From assembly GCA_016802295.1 (NCBI GenBank), contig JAESIW010000157.1:831103-851160 (forward strand): a stretch of DNA of 20,058 bases. Direction: 5' to 3'. Positions 1 to 11,134 of the stretch are shown in pieces. The stretch comes from Brachionus rotundiformis (lineage: Eukaryota > Rotifera > Eurotatoria > Ploima > Brachionidae). The notes below the pieces were generated by a model. That model was not told where the DNA came from. It made no database searches and worked only from the letters and a program-made list of their open reading frames with translations. Every line of letters begins with the position of its first letter. Within the stretch, counting starts at the first letter, position 1. The position numbers and the translations under genes were made by a program.

Positions 1-2613
1 CAATCACATATCCTTGACCAAGATCTTTGTCAACATTAAATGCCCTAATCTCGTTCTCAATAGCTTCACGTAGTTCCTCTCGGCACTTAAAGTTCCAAAT
101 TAAATTTGGCATGGCATGGTCCTGGTTAAATTTGTAATAAAATAAATCCCAATTCTCATTACTTTTAACTTGTTGTCTGCGTCTTCGAAGCACAATTACT
201 TTTTCTTCGGCTTTCTTGTCAATGCTAATGCCAGTCATTCGTTGTTTCCAATGAGACATTACATTGCTTAGTTGCTTTTCAATCACCTTAACACTTTCTG
301 CATTTCGAATCTGGCGCTGGAGCCGTCTGCTTTTGTTGATAAGTTGGTTCTTTGTGCTGGAGCTAACTTCATTTGTGTGATCTATAGCCATTGATAAGTT
401 GTCTCTTGTATTTAGCAAGTCTTTATCTTTAGGCGCCTTTTCACTTGAGTATAAACTTTGCAGAAGACCAGATGGCAAAATGCGTGTAAGCAGAGACAAG
501 GCTGTTGGATTTGAAGCGCACCAAAGTGCTACTAGACTTCGACTTAGCTGTCTCATTGTCAAAACCCGAGCGTCAAGACTTTGGGAAAACATTGCCGTGT
601 GTAAATGCCTAGGCATTGCTCCCTCGGACAAAGACAATTCTTGCATTCTGACGGCTAATTCAGGCTTTCCCTCTTCTATTAAGGCTTTCATTATCATACC
701 AGCTCCTTTTACTATAGCCATTGACGGATGCTGAAATAGCTTATAAAACACTCTACCATTATCTGCCACAACTTCAAGCAGGGTGTCAAACAGGTCCCCT
801 TCAGTAGTCTCCGAAAATGGTGGACAAAGTGCATATGTCAAAAAATCCAACAATGCAGCTATTACCAATGCACCTGTACCTTTTTTTATGTGAGTTAACA
901 AAATTTCCATAATTCCTTCCAAAAATTTGCGCGAGGACAGCAACGAAGTTTTGTTCAATTGTTCTTGTTTTAAGTCATAATCACTGTGCATTGGTTGCAT
1001 CAAAGCATTCAGAAATTCAATGGTAGCATAGACCACGGCCAACTCTTCTCGTTTTAGCGCTCGGACTATTTTTCGTCCTATTGATTCGCGAAACTTTGGC
1101 AAATGTGTGAAGGCTTTGTAGCCTGACTTTGAGGCAACTAAACGTCGAAGCACATGGAACTCTTGTTCCAGTAATTCGGCACTGTTATTTTGCAATGGAT
1201 CAAAATCTTTTAGAGAATTGAGGCAATTGTTGATAAGCTTTTCTTTATTTTCGGCAAATAGGCCATCCTGTGTTACAGCATTGATTAGTCCACTATACGG
1301 GACGTTTACATTGAATCTGACCATTATCTCATCCAAGGTGTAACCATTGGGAACTTCAAATAAAAATTTCATGTGAATACTTTCGACTTCTTCATCTATT
1401 GTGGCGTTGAAAGGTCCCAGCCGAAAGCCGCGCTTGGTTGACTTCATTTTAATGCATACATCCTTATTTCCTGAAGCTCTGACACCATCTAAGAGCGATG
1501 CTAGTAATGAATCCCGATCCGATGATGTATAAGTTCGGACAGGTCCTCGCATGTACTCAATAGAAAACTGCTGCGGGTCCTCTTCGCTACGAATTATGGC
1601 AAAAATGTCCGAGAGAGGCTTGAGTGTACAAATGGAATAAGTGGACGGATCTCGTTCAATCAAACACGATTCACTTAGACAAAGTAGCCGTCTCACAGGT
1701 TCTTGGTGCCTATTGCTTATTTTATATACAGTAAACTCAGCTAAAGAGGTAATAAATTCATCAGCACTAAATTTGCCAAATTTTTCACTCCAAAATTGGT
1801 CTACAGTCAGAGGATCTTTGCGAAATCGGACAGGAATGCCTACATAATTTCCAGAGTTATCTAGTATTGTTCTGATAATGCTTTCGCGCTCTTCACTCTG
1901 AAATAAATGCAATCTATTGAAGCCATTATTAGATATGACAAAACCATTTGGAACATCTGAAACATGAGCTATAAAGTCAATGTCTTTGAAGTCATAGTTG
2001 GTCAATATATGCTTATTTGATGGATCTCGTTGGAAAATACACGAAGCACTAACTTCAAGGATGACTTGTTTTTTTGTTTCTGACCAATGTTGTTTAAATG
2101 CATTGAATATCTTTTAATTTGCCATTTAAAGATTAATTAGTCAAATTAAGTTTTGTTTTTACTTTGTTGGTGACAAATTTTTCACAAAATAAATTGGAAA
2201 AGCGAAGACTTTCTGTTAAAATGTCTGCTCGATGATCACTTGAAAATTTCATGTTATCTATTTTTTTGCCTTTTTTAATGTTTATCAAAAATTCATTGTT
2301 TGCTTGAGCTTTGAAATTTGGTACAATTCCAGCAAGTTCATTATACGTCCACTTAAAGGAAATTTAAATTTAATTTTTTTTCAAAAATTAAAATAAATAA
2401 TCGATATATTTAGATGATTAAAAAATTACTTGGTTGGTATTTTCCAAATTGGTAGGATTAAAAGTTGTAATTCCATGAGTACCAACAGAAAATATACGTT
2501 TATACCTAATGATAAATGTAAATAAAACAATTAACCAAAGAGGTACTTATTTACTTTCCCTTCCAGGAATGCTTGGTCACAAAATAACAACACAGATTCT
2601 TATTTTCGTTCAT
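1..2613 (-). CDS. DNAJC13: DnaJ homologue subfamily C member 13 (RME-8), N-terminal part
   Basis: RME-8 is a large endosomal J-domain protein that recruits Hsc70 to early endosomes and works with the retromer/WASH sorting machinery. Four exons on the minus strand join in phase: 2613-2555, 2505-2430, 2351-2163 and 2110 to beyond the left edge, with introns of 49, 78 and 52 nt. They give 811 codons. The start follows from the conserved opening KNLCCYFVTKHSWKGKYKR; K14, W17 and Y21 match residues reported to bind PI(3)P in the human protein. Further conserved blocks include DRDSLLASLLDGVRASGN, LFKLFQHPSMAI-like text, and the RRRRQ...NWDLFYYKF...LIWNFK segment near the edge. In human DNAJC13 the J domain lies around residue 1300, so it is outside the window. 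The last exon is over 2.1 kb and uninterrupted. Identification rests on remembered family sequence, but the similarity is strong and runs the whole length. Confidence 0.96.
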
Positions 2614-3715
2614 ATTATGCTAAATATCATTTAGATAGCAATTCTTTAAAGAATAAAATAAAATTAGACTGATAAAATAATGTTGACGGATCACAAGTCT
2701 AGGAAATTTTAATATGAATTCAAATTAGAGAGAAAAATTAATAATTTTTGTTCATGTTATTGCTATAAGAATGTATAAAAAAAAGACGAAAACGAAATTT
2801 TCTTTTCATTTGCAGCTAAAATTTTCCAAGATCATATGATCTATTAATTCTTGCCATTTTTCTTAATTTTTTGTTTTATAATTATGCTAAAAAATAACCA
2901 TACGTTTTGCAAATAATTATATATTATTTAATATAAATTTTTATCATTTATTTGTTTTATTTGGTAAATTAAACGAAGATTATGGTTTATTAAATTCGAA
3001 GAATTTAGTTGATTTTGTTTTTATCACTAAAAAATGATAAAACTTATTATATATATATATATATTATAATGAAAAATTTTATTCAATATTTATAATTGAA
3101 ATGGATTCATCATTAAATTTTCTTTTATCAACTTTTATCAAACTGGTAATTTAATAAAAATCAATTAAATAGATATATTAATTATTTGATAAAATCAACA
3201 AATAGAATTATATTCGGACTTTTTCTTCTTTTAATTTCCTTAAATTTCGAAAAATTTAATTGAGATTAAATTTATTCTACCTAGTTTAGAATATAAAGTT
3301 TACTCTTTTGTTCTTATTTTCGGCTAAAAGAGATAATCTACAATAAAATAAACAAGTCATCAAATTAAAGATAACCAAGTAAAAAAAATTTAGCTTTTGA
3401 AAATATGTGCCAAATTCAACGATAGGTAAATCAACAATTAAGAAATTAGTTTATTTTAATCATTATATTTTCAATAAATAAGAACAGTTTTAAATATTGG
3501 TTTATTAATCATCTAATTCAAACAAAAGTTTCGATTATATATTTTTTATTAAAATTTTAACAATTTAAATATTTTTAATTAACACTTATTCTTACTTAAT
3601 AACATATCTTTTAAGTATTCGAAACAATTAAAATCAGTATAGAATTTTTAAAAAGTTAAAAAAAACAAACTATTAAAAAACTTATAAATTTATCATAATA
3701 CTTTATTTTTAATAG
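2614..3715. other. AT-rich intergenic region with a short (AT)n tract
   Basis: This lies between the DNAJC13 start and the phosphatase 3' end. It must hold the DNAJC13 promoter near 2614-2800, but I see no convincing TATA or initiator site. It includes an (AT)n run at about 3047-3065 and a perfect 14-bp palindrome, AGATCATATGATCT, at 2829-2842. No open frame looks coding on either strand. Confidence 0.6.
3702..3707 (-). promoter_or_regulatory. Polyadenylation signal of the phosphatase gene
   Basis: An AATAAA hexamer on the minus strand begins 9 nt past the stop codon of the six-exon phosphatase model (3716-3718). If the shorter, intron-retaining reading (stop 3872-3874) is used, it lies about 165 nt downstream. 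It is placed by motif only, in AT-rich DNA. Confidence 0.4.
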
Positions 3716-4937
3716 TTATGCTAGCTCAAAAGCTTCTGCCTTTTGGTCGTCATCATCTTCGTCTATTTGCTCTAAACTCTCTACTTGTTTGATTTTATTC
3801 CTCATAGATTTACTATGATACCAAATCTTCTTTCCTATTATTGTTGTCTAAATAGCAAAAATAGGTCTTAATTAAATTTGTAAATCATTTGGGAAAAATG
3901 ATACCACAAAAATCGCCACTGAAAGACCAATAGTTGCTCCTGCAATTACATCTGTATAGTGATGTTTAAAGTCACTCACTCTAGACATACATGTGTGCCA
4001 TGCAGCCAAAAATGCTATCAATTGAATAATAGATTTTAAAAATCTTGTCCTTTGTAAAACTAGTCTAGCTTCTAAATAAATCTTTAAAACAAACTTTATC
4101 TCAAAATAAAAATAAATTTTAAATTTTGGCATCAATCTAATTATTTTGCCAAAATTTTAAAAAATAAAAGTGATTTTTTTACTATGAGAAAAATCATTGA
4201 ATAGGTTGAAAAACTAGAATGTCCACTAGGAAAAGAAAGTCTAGCTTCCTTTATTTTAGCCGCATCGCCAGTGCATATAACTTCAGACAAAGGTACATAG
4301 CTAAAAAAAGTTTAAAAATAATATATCTATTTAGAAAAAATTTTACTTGGCAACGTTGGTTCCTTGAATGTTTGTAAAACAGGTAATATTTGACCAATCT
4401 GGCTTACAAACATCAATAAAATGAGGCCTAAGTCTGCCTATTGTCTGCTTTCCAACTTCAGTAATCAATAATGTGCTGATAGCTCCCAATGCATAAAGCA
4501 AAACACCATGGATTGAATTTAAAATAAATCTATTCTGACGGCGATCAAAAGATTCCTCGTCTGAACAGCATGGTCTGGCCAAATATAACTCTGATATCAA
4601 CACGAACAATGTCGCGCTGATAACTCCATACAAACCAGCTACCTGAAATTCTTTCTTTGTAATAATTTAATCTAAATTAAATTCTCTTCTTACCCATAGG
4701 GGAACTGTGTCGCCTTTGTATGGGAATCTAATTGACTCATCTGTGCAATAAAATCCGCGTGGAAACGGCTTTACCAAAAAAAATATTGACAGAAATACGC
4801 AACTAACTAATAAAAATATTTTCATAAAAGCAAGTTGATTAGATCAATCTACTTATTATCACTGTGGCAAAATCGGCAAGTGACTGAAGTACCCGCTGTT
4901 TGCGTTTTGGTATTTTTTCGTTTACACTAAACAGCAT
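3716..4937 (-). CDS. PLPP: Phospholipid phosphatase (lipid phosphate phosphatase, PAP2 superfamily)
   Basis: Removes phosphate from phosphatidate, lysophosphatidate and sphingosine-1-phosphate at the plasma membrane or ER lumen; expected to have six membrane segments. Exons: 4937-4853, 4806-4694, 4642-4347, 4300-4183, 4081-3905 and 3847-3716, with introns of 46, 51, 46, 101 and 57 nt, all in phase, giving 306 aa (human PLPPs are about 280-310). All three PAP2 motifs are present: C1 with K131, R138 and P139 (KQTIGRLRP); C2 with PSGH at 189-192; C3 with S237, R238, H244 and D248 (SRVSDFKHHYTD). A glycosylation site, NIT (151-153), lies in the loop between C1 and C2 where it is usual. The family box RGFYCTDESIRFPY follows the first helix. 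The last junction is uncertain: reading through it ends the protein at 3872, while splicing adds an acidic tail (EDDDD). Which of the three vertebrate types it matches cannot be told. Confidence 0.93.
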
Positions 4938-5447
4938 TTTGACCTTTTTTAAAAAAATATATAATCTCTTATAATAAAATATTTTTATTAAAATCTGAAT
5001 TTAAAGATCGAAATTAACTGATGTTCTCTTAATTTATATTTGTATTTATTTAGATTTTATTATTTAAGTTTTGTGGTAAATAAAACTTGTACTATGTTAG
5101 AATTTTTCTTTAAACTTAATGAAATGCTAATAAAGTGAGCTAAAAGTTTTCAAAATTATGAATTTTTGTGATTGTTGTTGCTGTTGTTGTGCATTTTAGC
5201 TTAGTATTTTTTATTGATCCAAAATTTTTATAGATAATTAATAAATATCTTAACTTTTGGTTTTGTAAAAGGCGTTGAATTATCTTATTCTAATAAAAAA
5301 AAACAAAAGTAAATTCAGTTTTAACTATGGTGAATGCATATAAATTATGAATTCTAATTATTAAAATTTTTAAATACGTCTAAAAAAAACAAGTATTTAA
5401 AATTTGTTTTTCAATTAAGATTTAAATTTTTGGCGAATAAATTAAAA
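4938..5447. other. Divergent intergenic region between the phosphatase and ZW10
   Basis: About 510 bp separates two head-to-head start codons, so both promoters must be here, possibly as one bidirectional region. The only distinct sequence is a short TTG/CTG microsatellite at about 5172-5190. No clear TATA box and no extra coding exon was found. Confidence 0.5.
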
Positions 5448-8400
5448 ATGTTTATATCAAGACAAATGATTGAAGATGCCTTACCTGAGAGTTTGAGGCA
5501 ATTAGTCAATGAACCAAGTCTTGGTTTGTCTATATAGTTTTTCAATAAAAAATTAATTATTTAATAAAATATTTTTTTGAAAAGATAACTTGAATTTGAT
5601 TGCTGAAAACCTAAAACAAAACATGCAAGATGTCAATAAAGAGATAACAGAACTAAAAGATTCCAGTTTGGACATAATACAGCCAGAAATAAAAAAAACA
5701 GAGACTTTTATAGACCAAATAAATGATCTACATAAACAAATAGATAATATTAACAAAGAATTGGATGAACAGGTAAATTAAATAATATGTCCTTTAAAAT
5801 ATTGTTCAAATAAGACAATTAAATATTACTTTAATTAACTTAAAAATTTGCCTTCTTTAATTAAGGAAAAATTAGATAATAATATCTATACTTTAATTAA
5901 CTCAAAACAAAATTTTAAATTCGTTTTAAATTGGTTTCTTTAAATAGGACCCTAAATTCAAATATTTAAATAATAATTCACAATTGAAATTAGAGAATTA
6001 AAATATTCTTTTTATTTAGAAATAAAAAACAAAAAACTTAATTATAATTATTTTTTTTTATTATTTTAAATGTATAAAATTTTCCAAGTTAAAATATCTC
6101 TGTTATAATCAAAATTTCTAATATACACTCTATTAAAAAAGTTCTAAACAATTTCAAAGGTGAAACAAAAATTAATTCTAATTATTTGAGAAATTTTTGT
6201 AATTTTAAAACAACTTAATTAACATTTAAGGAATTTTTGCTAAAAAACGCTTCGCAAATAGAAGAATACAAAAATATAATCGACCAAATCGAAACAATAA
6301 ATGATGTCATAAAAATAATTGAGGCCTTAAGAGAATTCAAGCTTAATTTAAATGGTATGAATCATTTATCTATTTTTATTCTAATTGATTTCTATTTTTC
6401 AAAATTAAGAATTTAAAATTTCAATTGATAACAAAAATTTTGACAATTGTTTTAATTTATTAAACAGTTTAAACCAATTTATAAGTCAATCAGTCTTGTT
6501 TGGTACACCAGCATGTGAAGAAAAAAGCGAAATTCTCATTGTTAACATATTAAAAGAGGAATTTACCGTCCAAAGAGAAAGGCTTTGGTTTGAAATCGAC
6601 TTAGAATGGGACCAATTGCTTGAAATAAATTCAGACCAAATTCGAATAAGCCGAAAGTCTCTTGACCAAAGCTTATTGGACAAGATATCTCAATTTTCCG
6701 GCCTTAAAACGCCTTTTTTAAATAACACGTCTTTTATTTGTTCAAATAGGATTAAAAACTCTTCTAAACTTTTCCTTAATCTAATCGAATCTACCATTAT
6801 AAATTCTAACACTAATTACAAAATTGAATCTAAATCGGATTCAGATTTTTATTATATGAGTCTTACACAAACTAATGATGAGCTTAATTTGGATACTTGT
6901 GGCAAGTTTTCCCATAAATTAGATCAAATAATACAAGTTTTTAATTTTTTATTCGAACACTTTTTCAAGCTTGATGTCTATTTTTTTAGCGTTGACCAAA
7001 ACCAAAGACAAAAAGAGTGTTTAATGAATTTATTTTCTGAATTAAACAAAGATCAATTTGCCAAGCTAATACACGAGAATTTAATAGTTAATATTTTGCC
7101 TTTGACTCAATTTGAACCAAAACTTCATGATAAATTTACCCAAACATTGGCCGAATTCGAACAAAAATTGCATAAAATAAACTATTTTTGTCAACTAAAC
7201 CAACAATCCAAACAGACACTTGACAATTTGGAAGAAATTTATGTGCGTAAAAAGTGCCAATTTCTGATCGAAAATGCCAGAAATTTAATGAAAGATAAAA
7301 ATTTAGTATTTGATCTTGTGAACACAAAGGATTTAAACAAGTCAATAGAGCAATTCAAAGATAATAGAAAAGTAGTCGAGTTACTCAAACTTCAAAACTC
7401 TATGACAAATTCTCATGGCATTTTGAGCATACCAGAATTTTCAATAAGTAAATTTGCACACCAATTCATTAGTTTGATAAATCAAACTCTCATCGAAGCC
7501 ACTAATTTATCAATTCAAGATTCTAAAGAAATCAAAAGTGTATCATTATTTTGTTTAGTAACCAGAAATCTTTTTGATTTATATTCCAGTGTTGTGCCTA
7601 CATTTTATCTTTCCGCTTTAAAAGATTTGCCAAAATTAAGTGCCATATTGTACAATGATTTTTACTATTTAAGTCTTCACTGTTTAGTTCTTGGACATAA
7701 ATACAAGAATTTAATAAACAAACTAAAGTCGATGACTGTAAATAAGAATGAATTTCAGTATATTGACTTGCAAGACTTAATTTCAAATTTTAATTATGTT
7801 CAGCTATCACCAAATTTATTTATGACTGGTTTTGAAATAATGTTCAATCAAATTGAGAATCAAGAAAATAATTTGATTCAATTTTTGCATGAAGATTCTC
7901 CAAACGGAATAAGAGATATTTCCGAAGAAGATAATTATGAAGTGTTCAAAAAGTCTCTTCAGAAATGTATTTTACATTTAAAAAAATTGGCCTCAATGTG
8001 GAGAGATGTATTGCAAGAAAATTTATTCAAAAGAATAATTGGTCAACTCGTGAATTTGGTAATTAGAGATTTGGTCAAGTCATGTCTCAAGCTAGAGGAC
8101 ATATCTACCAATGACGCCAGTTATCTTCACAGCGGGTTTTCTCTAATGATCGAAGCAATCAATGATTTGTACGCAAATGATTTAACTTCCGAAAAATCAG
8201 ATGACATATCCAGTGATTTGGTTAATTTATCTTTAAATTCTAATCTAGCTGATTTAAATGCGAGTAAACATGTTGAAAGTTGGCAAAAATTTAAGTATTT
8301 GCTAGTTATATTGAAAGCAAATTTACAAGATATTGTTGATCTATGGACCGATGGTATGGGTCCATTGGCAATACACTTTGAACCAGACGAAATCAGAAGT

Positions 8401-8463
8401 CTTATCAAAGCACTGTTTATGAATACCGATAGACGACAAACTGCATTATCTAAAATAAAATGA
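5448..8463 (+). CDS. ZW10: Centromere/kinetochore protein ZW10 homologue
   Basis: ZW10 is part of the Rod-Zw10-Zwilch complex, which brings dynein and Mad1/Mad2 to kinetochores; in interphase it sits in the Dsl1/NRZ tether for Golgi-to-ER vesicles. Exons: 5448-5523, 5585-5772, 6231-6354 and 6410-8463, all in phase, giving 813 aa (human 779). The final exon alone encodes 683 residues. Family identity is clearest at the C terminus, ALFMNTDRRQTALSKIK, and in the VPTFYLSALKDLPKLSAI and LKLEDISTNDASYL segments. Residues about 27-130 are a Lys/Glu-rich coiled coil, as in other ZW10 N termini (NLIAENLKQNMQDVNKEI). The first donor, CTTG|GTTTGT, is weak but restores the frame. A second ATG seven codons in could be the true start. 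It is divergent from the phosphatase gene. Confidence 0.93.
5773..6230 (+). other. Long AT-rich second intron of ZW10
   Basis: At 458 nt this intron is about nine times the local norm. It starts GTAAAT and ends ATTTAAG. It is low-complexity AT-rich sequence with poly-A and poly-T runs. I see no coding exon, RNA gene or element in it. Confidence 0.7.
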
Positions 8464-8508
8464 AGTTTTTATTTAATTGAAAACGATGTTATCATCAACA
8501 AGTTTTTT

Positions 8509-8514
8509 AATAAA
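8509..8514 (+). promoter_or_regulatory. Polyadenylation signal of ZW10
   Basis: AATAAA begins 46 nt after the ZW10 stop codon (8461-8463) and is the first hexamer downstream of it. Confidence 0.5.
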
Positions 8515-8611
8515 AAAATTTAAAAACTCTTTTAAAATCTTTTATTTTAAATTTATTAGAGATTATGTAATAATCATTCAATTTAAATTCATTATTAACT
8601 TTTATTTAATT

Positions 8612-8720
8612 TAGTGTTGGTTTTCTGGCAAGCGGACAGTAAACAGGCCGAAATTTTTCAAAACCGTGACCGAACCGACCTTACCCCGTTTATTTTAGAG
8701 GGCTCCTTTTGGCCCGTTTA
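8612..8720. mobile_element. GC-richer island, possible hAT-like transposon remnant
   Basis: In very AT-rich surroundings this stretch has a clearly different composition. It opens with TAGTGTTGG, which resembles the CAG/TAG-TGTTGG ends of many hAT-superfamily DNA transposons. Inside are two facing arms, AGTAAACAGGCCGAAA (from about 8649) and the complement of TTTTGGCCCGTTTAGT (near 8720), pairing at 13 of 16 positions. They flank a GACCGAACCGACC core. No matching far end (CCAACACTA) or transposase was found nearby, so this would be a fragment or a very short non-autonomous element. The assignment rests on motif resemblance only. Confidence 0.35.
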
Positions 8721-9157
8721 GTATAAATTTAAAAATTGTGGCTAGAAATTAAATAAAATCTTTTTTTAAATCTAATCTTACATAATCAGAAACTAAACTT
8801 TTTTTTTTAAACTTCATTTTATTATTGTTATAATTAACTTTATTTCTTTAAAAAAATTTTTTAGATTTTTTCTTATCGGAAGGCATATGTTATCAAAATA
8901 AAAATAAGTTTATCTAAAATTATGTTTTAAACTTAAAATTTTTGTCGTCCAGGATTAAATTGAAAAAAAAATAAATTTTTTTCAGTTTTTATTGCAGCTT
9001 GTAGCAAGGAAATGGAATGATTGAATTGATAAAATAAAAATCTTTAAATTTAAGTCAATAAATAATTAGCTTGAAAAATTCAGTCTTTTTCAACCGAATG
9101 AAAGATAATGTTTTTTTTTTAATTTTGTCTTTATGATCTTAAAAAATTAAGTATCAA
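8721..9157. other. AT-rich intergenic spacer
   Basis: Poly-T and poly-A rich spacer between the GC-richer island and the first copy of the HERPUD 3' duplication. No credible open frame, RNA gene or repeat was seen. Confidence 0.6.
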
Positions 9158-9314
9158 AAATTCTTGCTTAATTTTCAATTAAAAAAAAATTGAAATTTAA
9201 TAAATTATATTTAAAAATAACATTTTTGATCTATTCAAAAGAAAATCCCAATCTAAATTCTCAACAATAATTTATTTACAATAACTAACAGTAAAATCAA
9301 AATATCAGTTGATT
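9158..9314. repeat. Direct repeat, copy 1 (duplicated HERPUD 3' end)
   Basis: About 157 bp nearly identical to 9720-9878, from AAATTCTTGCTTAATTTTCA through CAGTTGATT, with only a few substitutions and homopolymer indels. On the minus strand the shared part holds the last two HERPUD codons (ATC AAC), the TGA stop, and its 3' UTR with the AATAAA signal. Similarity stops abruptly at 9315, in the codons for the last residues. Confidence 0.85.
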
Positions 9315-9504
9315 CAAGGTTTTCTCATCTCAAAATCCACCAATTTTAGCAGAGCAACTAAGAACAAATGAAGTGAGAAATTTACCGTATGAATTAAGAA
9401 ACAAGAATCATCTTATTGAAATAGCTTCACAGCGGAAAGTTGGTGAATCAACTTTTGGATTTTTTTTACTAAATTTATTAATAGTTTTTTTTTTAACAAT
9501 TTAA
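9313..9504 (+). other. Unrecognised open frame of 63 codons between the two repeat copies
   Basis: The frame is open from just after a TGA (9310-9312) to a TAA (9502-9504). Up to about residue 48 it reads like coding sequence, mixed and charged (for example RNLPYELRNKNHLIEIASQR), then becomes a low-complexity hydrophobic run. It has no ATG near the front. I do not recognise it. It may be a piece of a gene or transposon that came in with the rearrangement making the flanking direct repeats, or it may be chance. Confidence 0.25.
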
Positions 9505-9719
9505 TACAAGTGTAAATACGTTCTCTTAAAAAAATTTTTATATAAAAATATGAATACTATGATAATTAAATTTTTATCAATCAATGAAAAATTTAGATTT
9601 ATGATTAAGTGTTTTTATTTCTAAAATTTTATTTTATACTTTTGTTACTTTTATATTTTTAATAATTTGTATTTTTCTTTTTTAACTATAAAATTGGATT
9701 CCATTATATAATCATAAAT
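9505..9719. other. AT-rich spacer between the direct repeats
   Basis: Low-complexity AT-rich DNA inside the 405-bp segment between the two repeat copies. No coding or structural signal was seen. Confidence 0.5.
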
Positions 9720-9878
9720 AAATTCTTGCTTAATTTTCAAATTAAAAAAAAAATTGAAATTTAATAAATTATATTTAAAAATAATATTTTTGATCTATTC
9801 AAAAGAAAATCCCAATCTAAATTCTCAACAATAATTTATTTACAATAACTAACAGTAAAATCCAAATATCAGTTGATT
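9720..9878. repeat. Direct repeat, copy 2 (native HERPUD 3' end)
   Basis: This 159-bp copy overlaps the end of the HERPUD coding sequence (stop 9869-9871) and its 3' UTR, so it is probably the parent copy. The offset to copy 1 is about 562-564 bp in the same orientation. Confidence 0.85.
9835..9840 (-). promoter_or_regulatory. Polyadenylation signal of HERPUD
   Basis: AATAAA on the minus strand about 30 nt past the HERPUD stop codon. Because it lies inside the direct repeat, a second copy exists about 563 bp further downstream. Confidence 0.5.
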
Positions 9879-11134
9879 GCCCTAGGACGTTCTGGTATTA
9901 ACGATGTAAAGAATTTAAATACAAAAGTAATTATCAAACGCAATGTAGTTGGTTGCATTTGATCATTTCGTTGCTCATTTCTCGTCCTTTCTTCTTGACT
10001 ATTATTATCACTATCTTCATTTTCGGCTCTTTCTCTTTGTTCATTATTTCCATTTTCATTTTCAGGAGCTTGATTAGCTCTTCTTCTCTGCAATTGTAAC
10101 AATCCTTTATGATAACTAAAAAAAATATCATTAAAAACAAATTTTTAAATTTTGGTTCTATTACCATATTAGGATTATGGCTATAATAAATATGAACAAA
10201 AATCGTTCCAAAGATGAATAGTAGTAAACTATGCTTAATAAAATAAGAAATGACACTATATTGTGAAGAGTTCCAAGCCAGTCATCTTCTCTTTCAGCAT
10301 CGTTTGCTTGATTTCTTTCTCCTCTTGGAGCTTGTTCTCTTTGCCTCGGTTGAGCTTGCTGATCTTGTCTTACTTCTGGCTGTTCGTTAGCTGGAGCTTC
10401 ATTAACTGTTCTTCTATTCAATTCCTGTCCCACTAGAGAAATATTTGGATTCGAATGATTGATATAATTCATACTTAATTATTTTCTGAATATATTTTGT
10501 TTAAAAATTTTTGAATTTTAACTTACTACATGTAATTGTAGAGAGCCATTTGTTGTACATAAGATGAGTACCACGGATTTGATTGAACAGGAACTCCAAT
10601 TGATTGATAAAAATTTGTCATATTGTTTAAAATCAATTCATACTGTTGCTTAGATGACAAAGTTTGGTACAATTGTTCTGAATTGGATTCCAGTCGATCA
10701 GACTCTGATTGTGTATTTGTTGTTTGAAAAGGCATAGTATCTGAAGAGTTGATTGATGAAGAGGATGTTGTCGACTCTGATTCAGAATTCAAACTAGAAT
10801 TAGGAGTTAATTCATTTTCCAAATCGGTCTCACTGTCTTCAATTTTTTCGATGGTTGGCTTTTGGTTACTAAATGAATGAACCAGATGTAGAATATGTGA
10901 CTCTACTTCAGATGCATGTCTGATGCATTCTTTTAGTGAAAAGTGGTCATGAAGAAGTTTTCCAGAATATATGAGACGAATTTCGGTTGGTTTTGGTCTT
11001 CTCGGGTAATTGGAACTCAAATGTTCTTTCAAGTCTTTAATGGTCCAATCTAGTGAACAAGCGTTGATAATAAAATCGTCAAAATTTTGATTTGCGGCTT
11101 TGATTGTCAATCGAATTGTTTTGGCATTGGCCAT
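9869..11134 (-). CDS. HERPUD: HERPUD-type ER-stress ubiquitin-like membrane protein
   Basis: HERP proteins sit in the ER membrane and help assemble the HRD1 ubiquitin-ligase complex for ER-associated degradation. Exons: 11134-10527, 10473-10165 and 10115-9869; introns of 53 and 49 nt split codons for Tyr203 and Cys306. The product is 387 aa (human HERPUD1 is 391). Residues about 5-87 form the N-terminal ubiquitin-like domain, with the diagnostic RLIYSGKLLHDH and ILHLV. A Ser/Thr/Glu-rich linker follows, then a Tyr-rich stretch (about 190-206) matching the region before the human membrane part. The box DDWLGTLHNIVSFLILLSIV with YYYSSLERFL marks the hydrophobic hairpin at about 274-305. The C terminus, FVFKFFTSLIPERPRAIN, matches the family end. 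A Gln/Arg-rich stretch (235-256) and an Asn/Glu-rich stretch (315-350) are low-complexity. Whether it is the HERPUD1 or HERPUD2 type is not resolved. Confidence 0.94.

Noticed and set aside
399..1847. Plus-strand open frames at 399-734 and 1641-1847
   Set aside because: They lie opposite the DNAJC13 exon, whose minus-strand reading matches the family over its whole length. They are antisense shadows.
2829..2842. Perfect 14-bp palindrome AGATCATATGATCT
   Set aside because: A single short palindrome in AT-rich DNA, with no repeats or gene context to support a binding site.
6486..8408. Minus-strand open frames at 6486-6683, 7136-7345, 7598-7786 and 8127-8408
   Set aside because: All are antisense to the large last exon of ZW10 and show no family features.
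5448..8463. First idea that the 655-residue frame was RINT1, the ZW10 partner
   Set aside because: The C terminus ALFMNTDRRQTALSKIK and the internal segments match ZW10 itself, not RINT1.
9934..10167. Alternative minus-strand frame across HERPUD exon 3
   Set aside because: It shadows the exon 3 frame that gives the conserved HERPUD C terminus, and its hydrophobic start is intron sequence.
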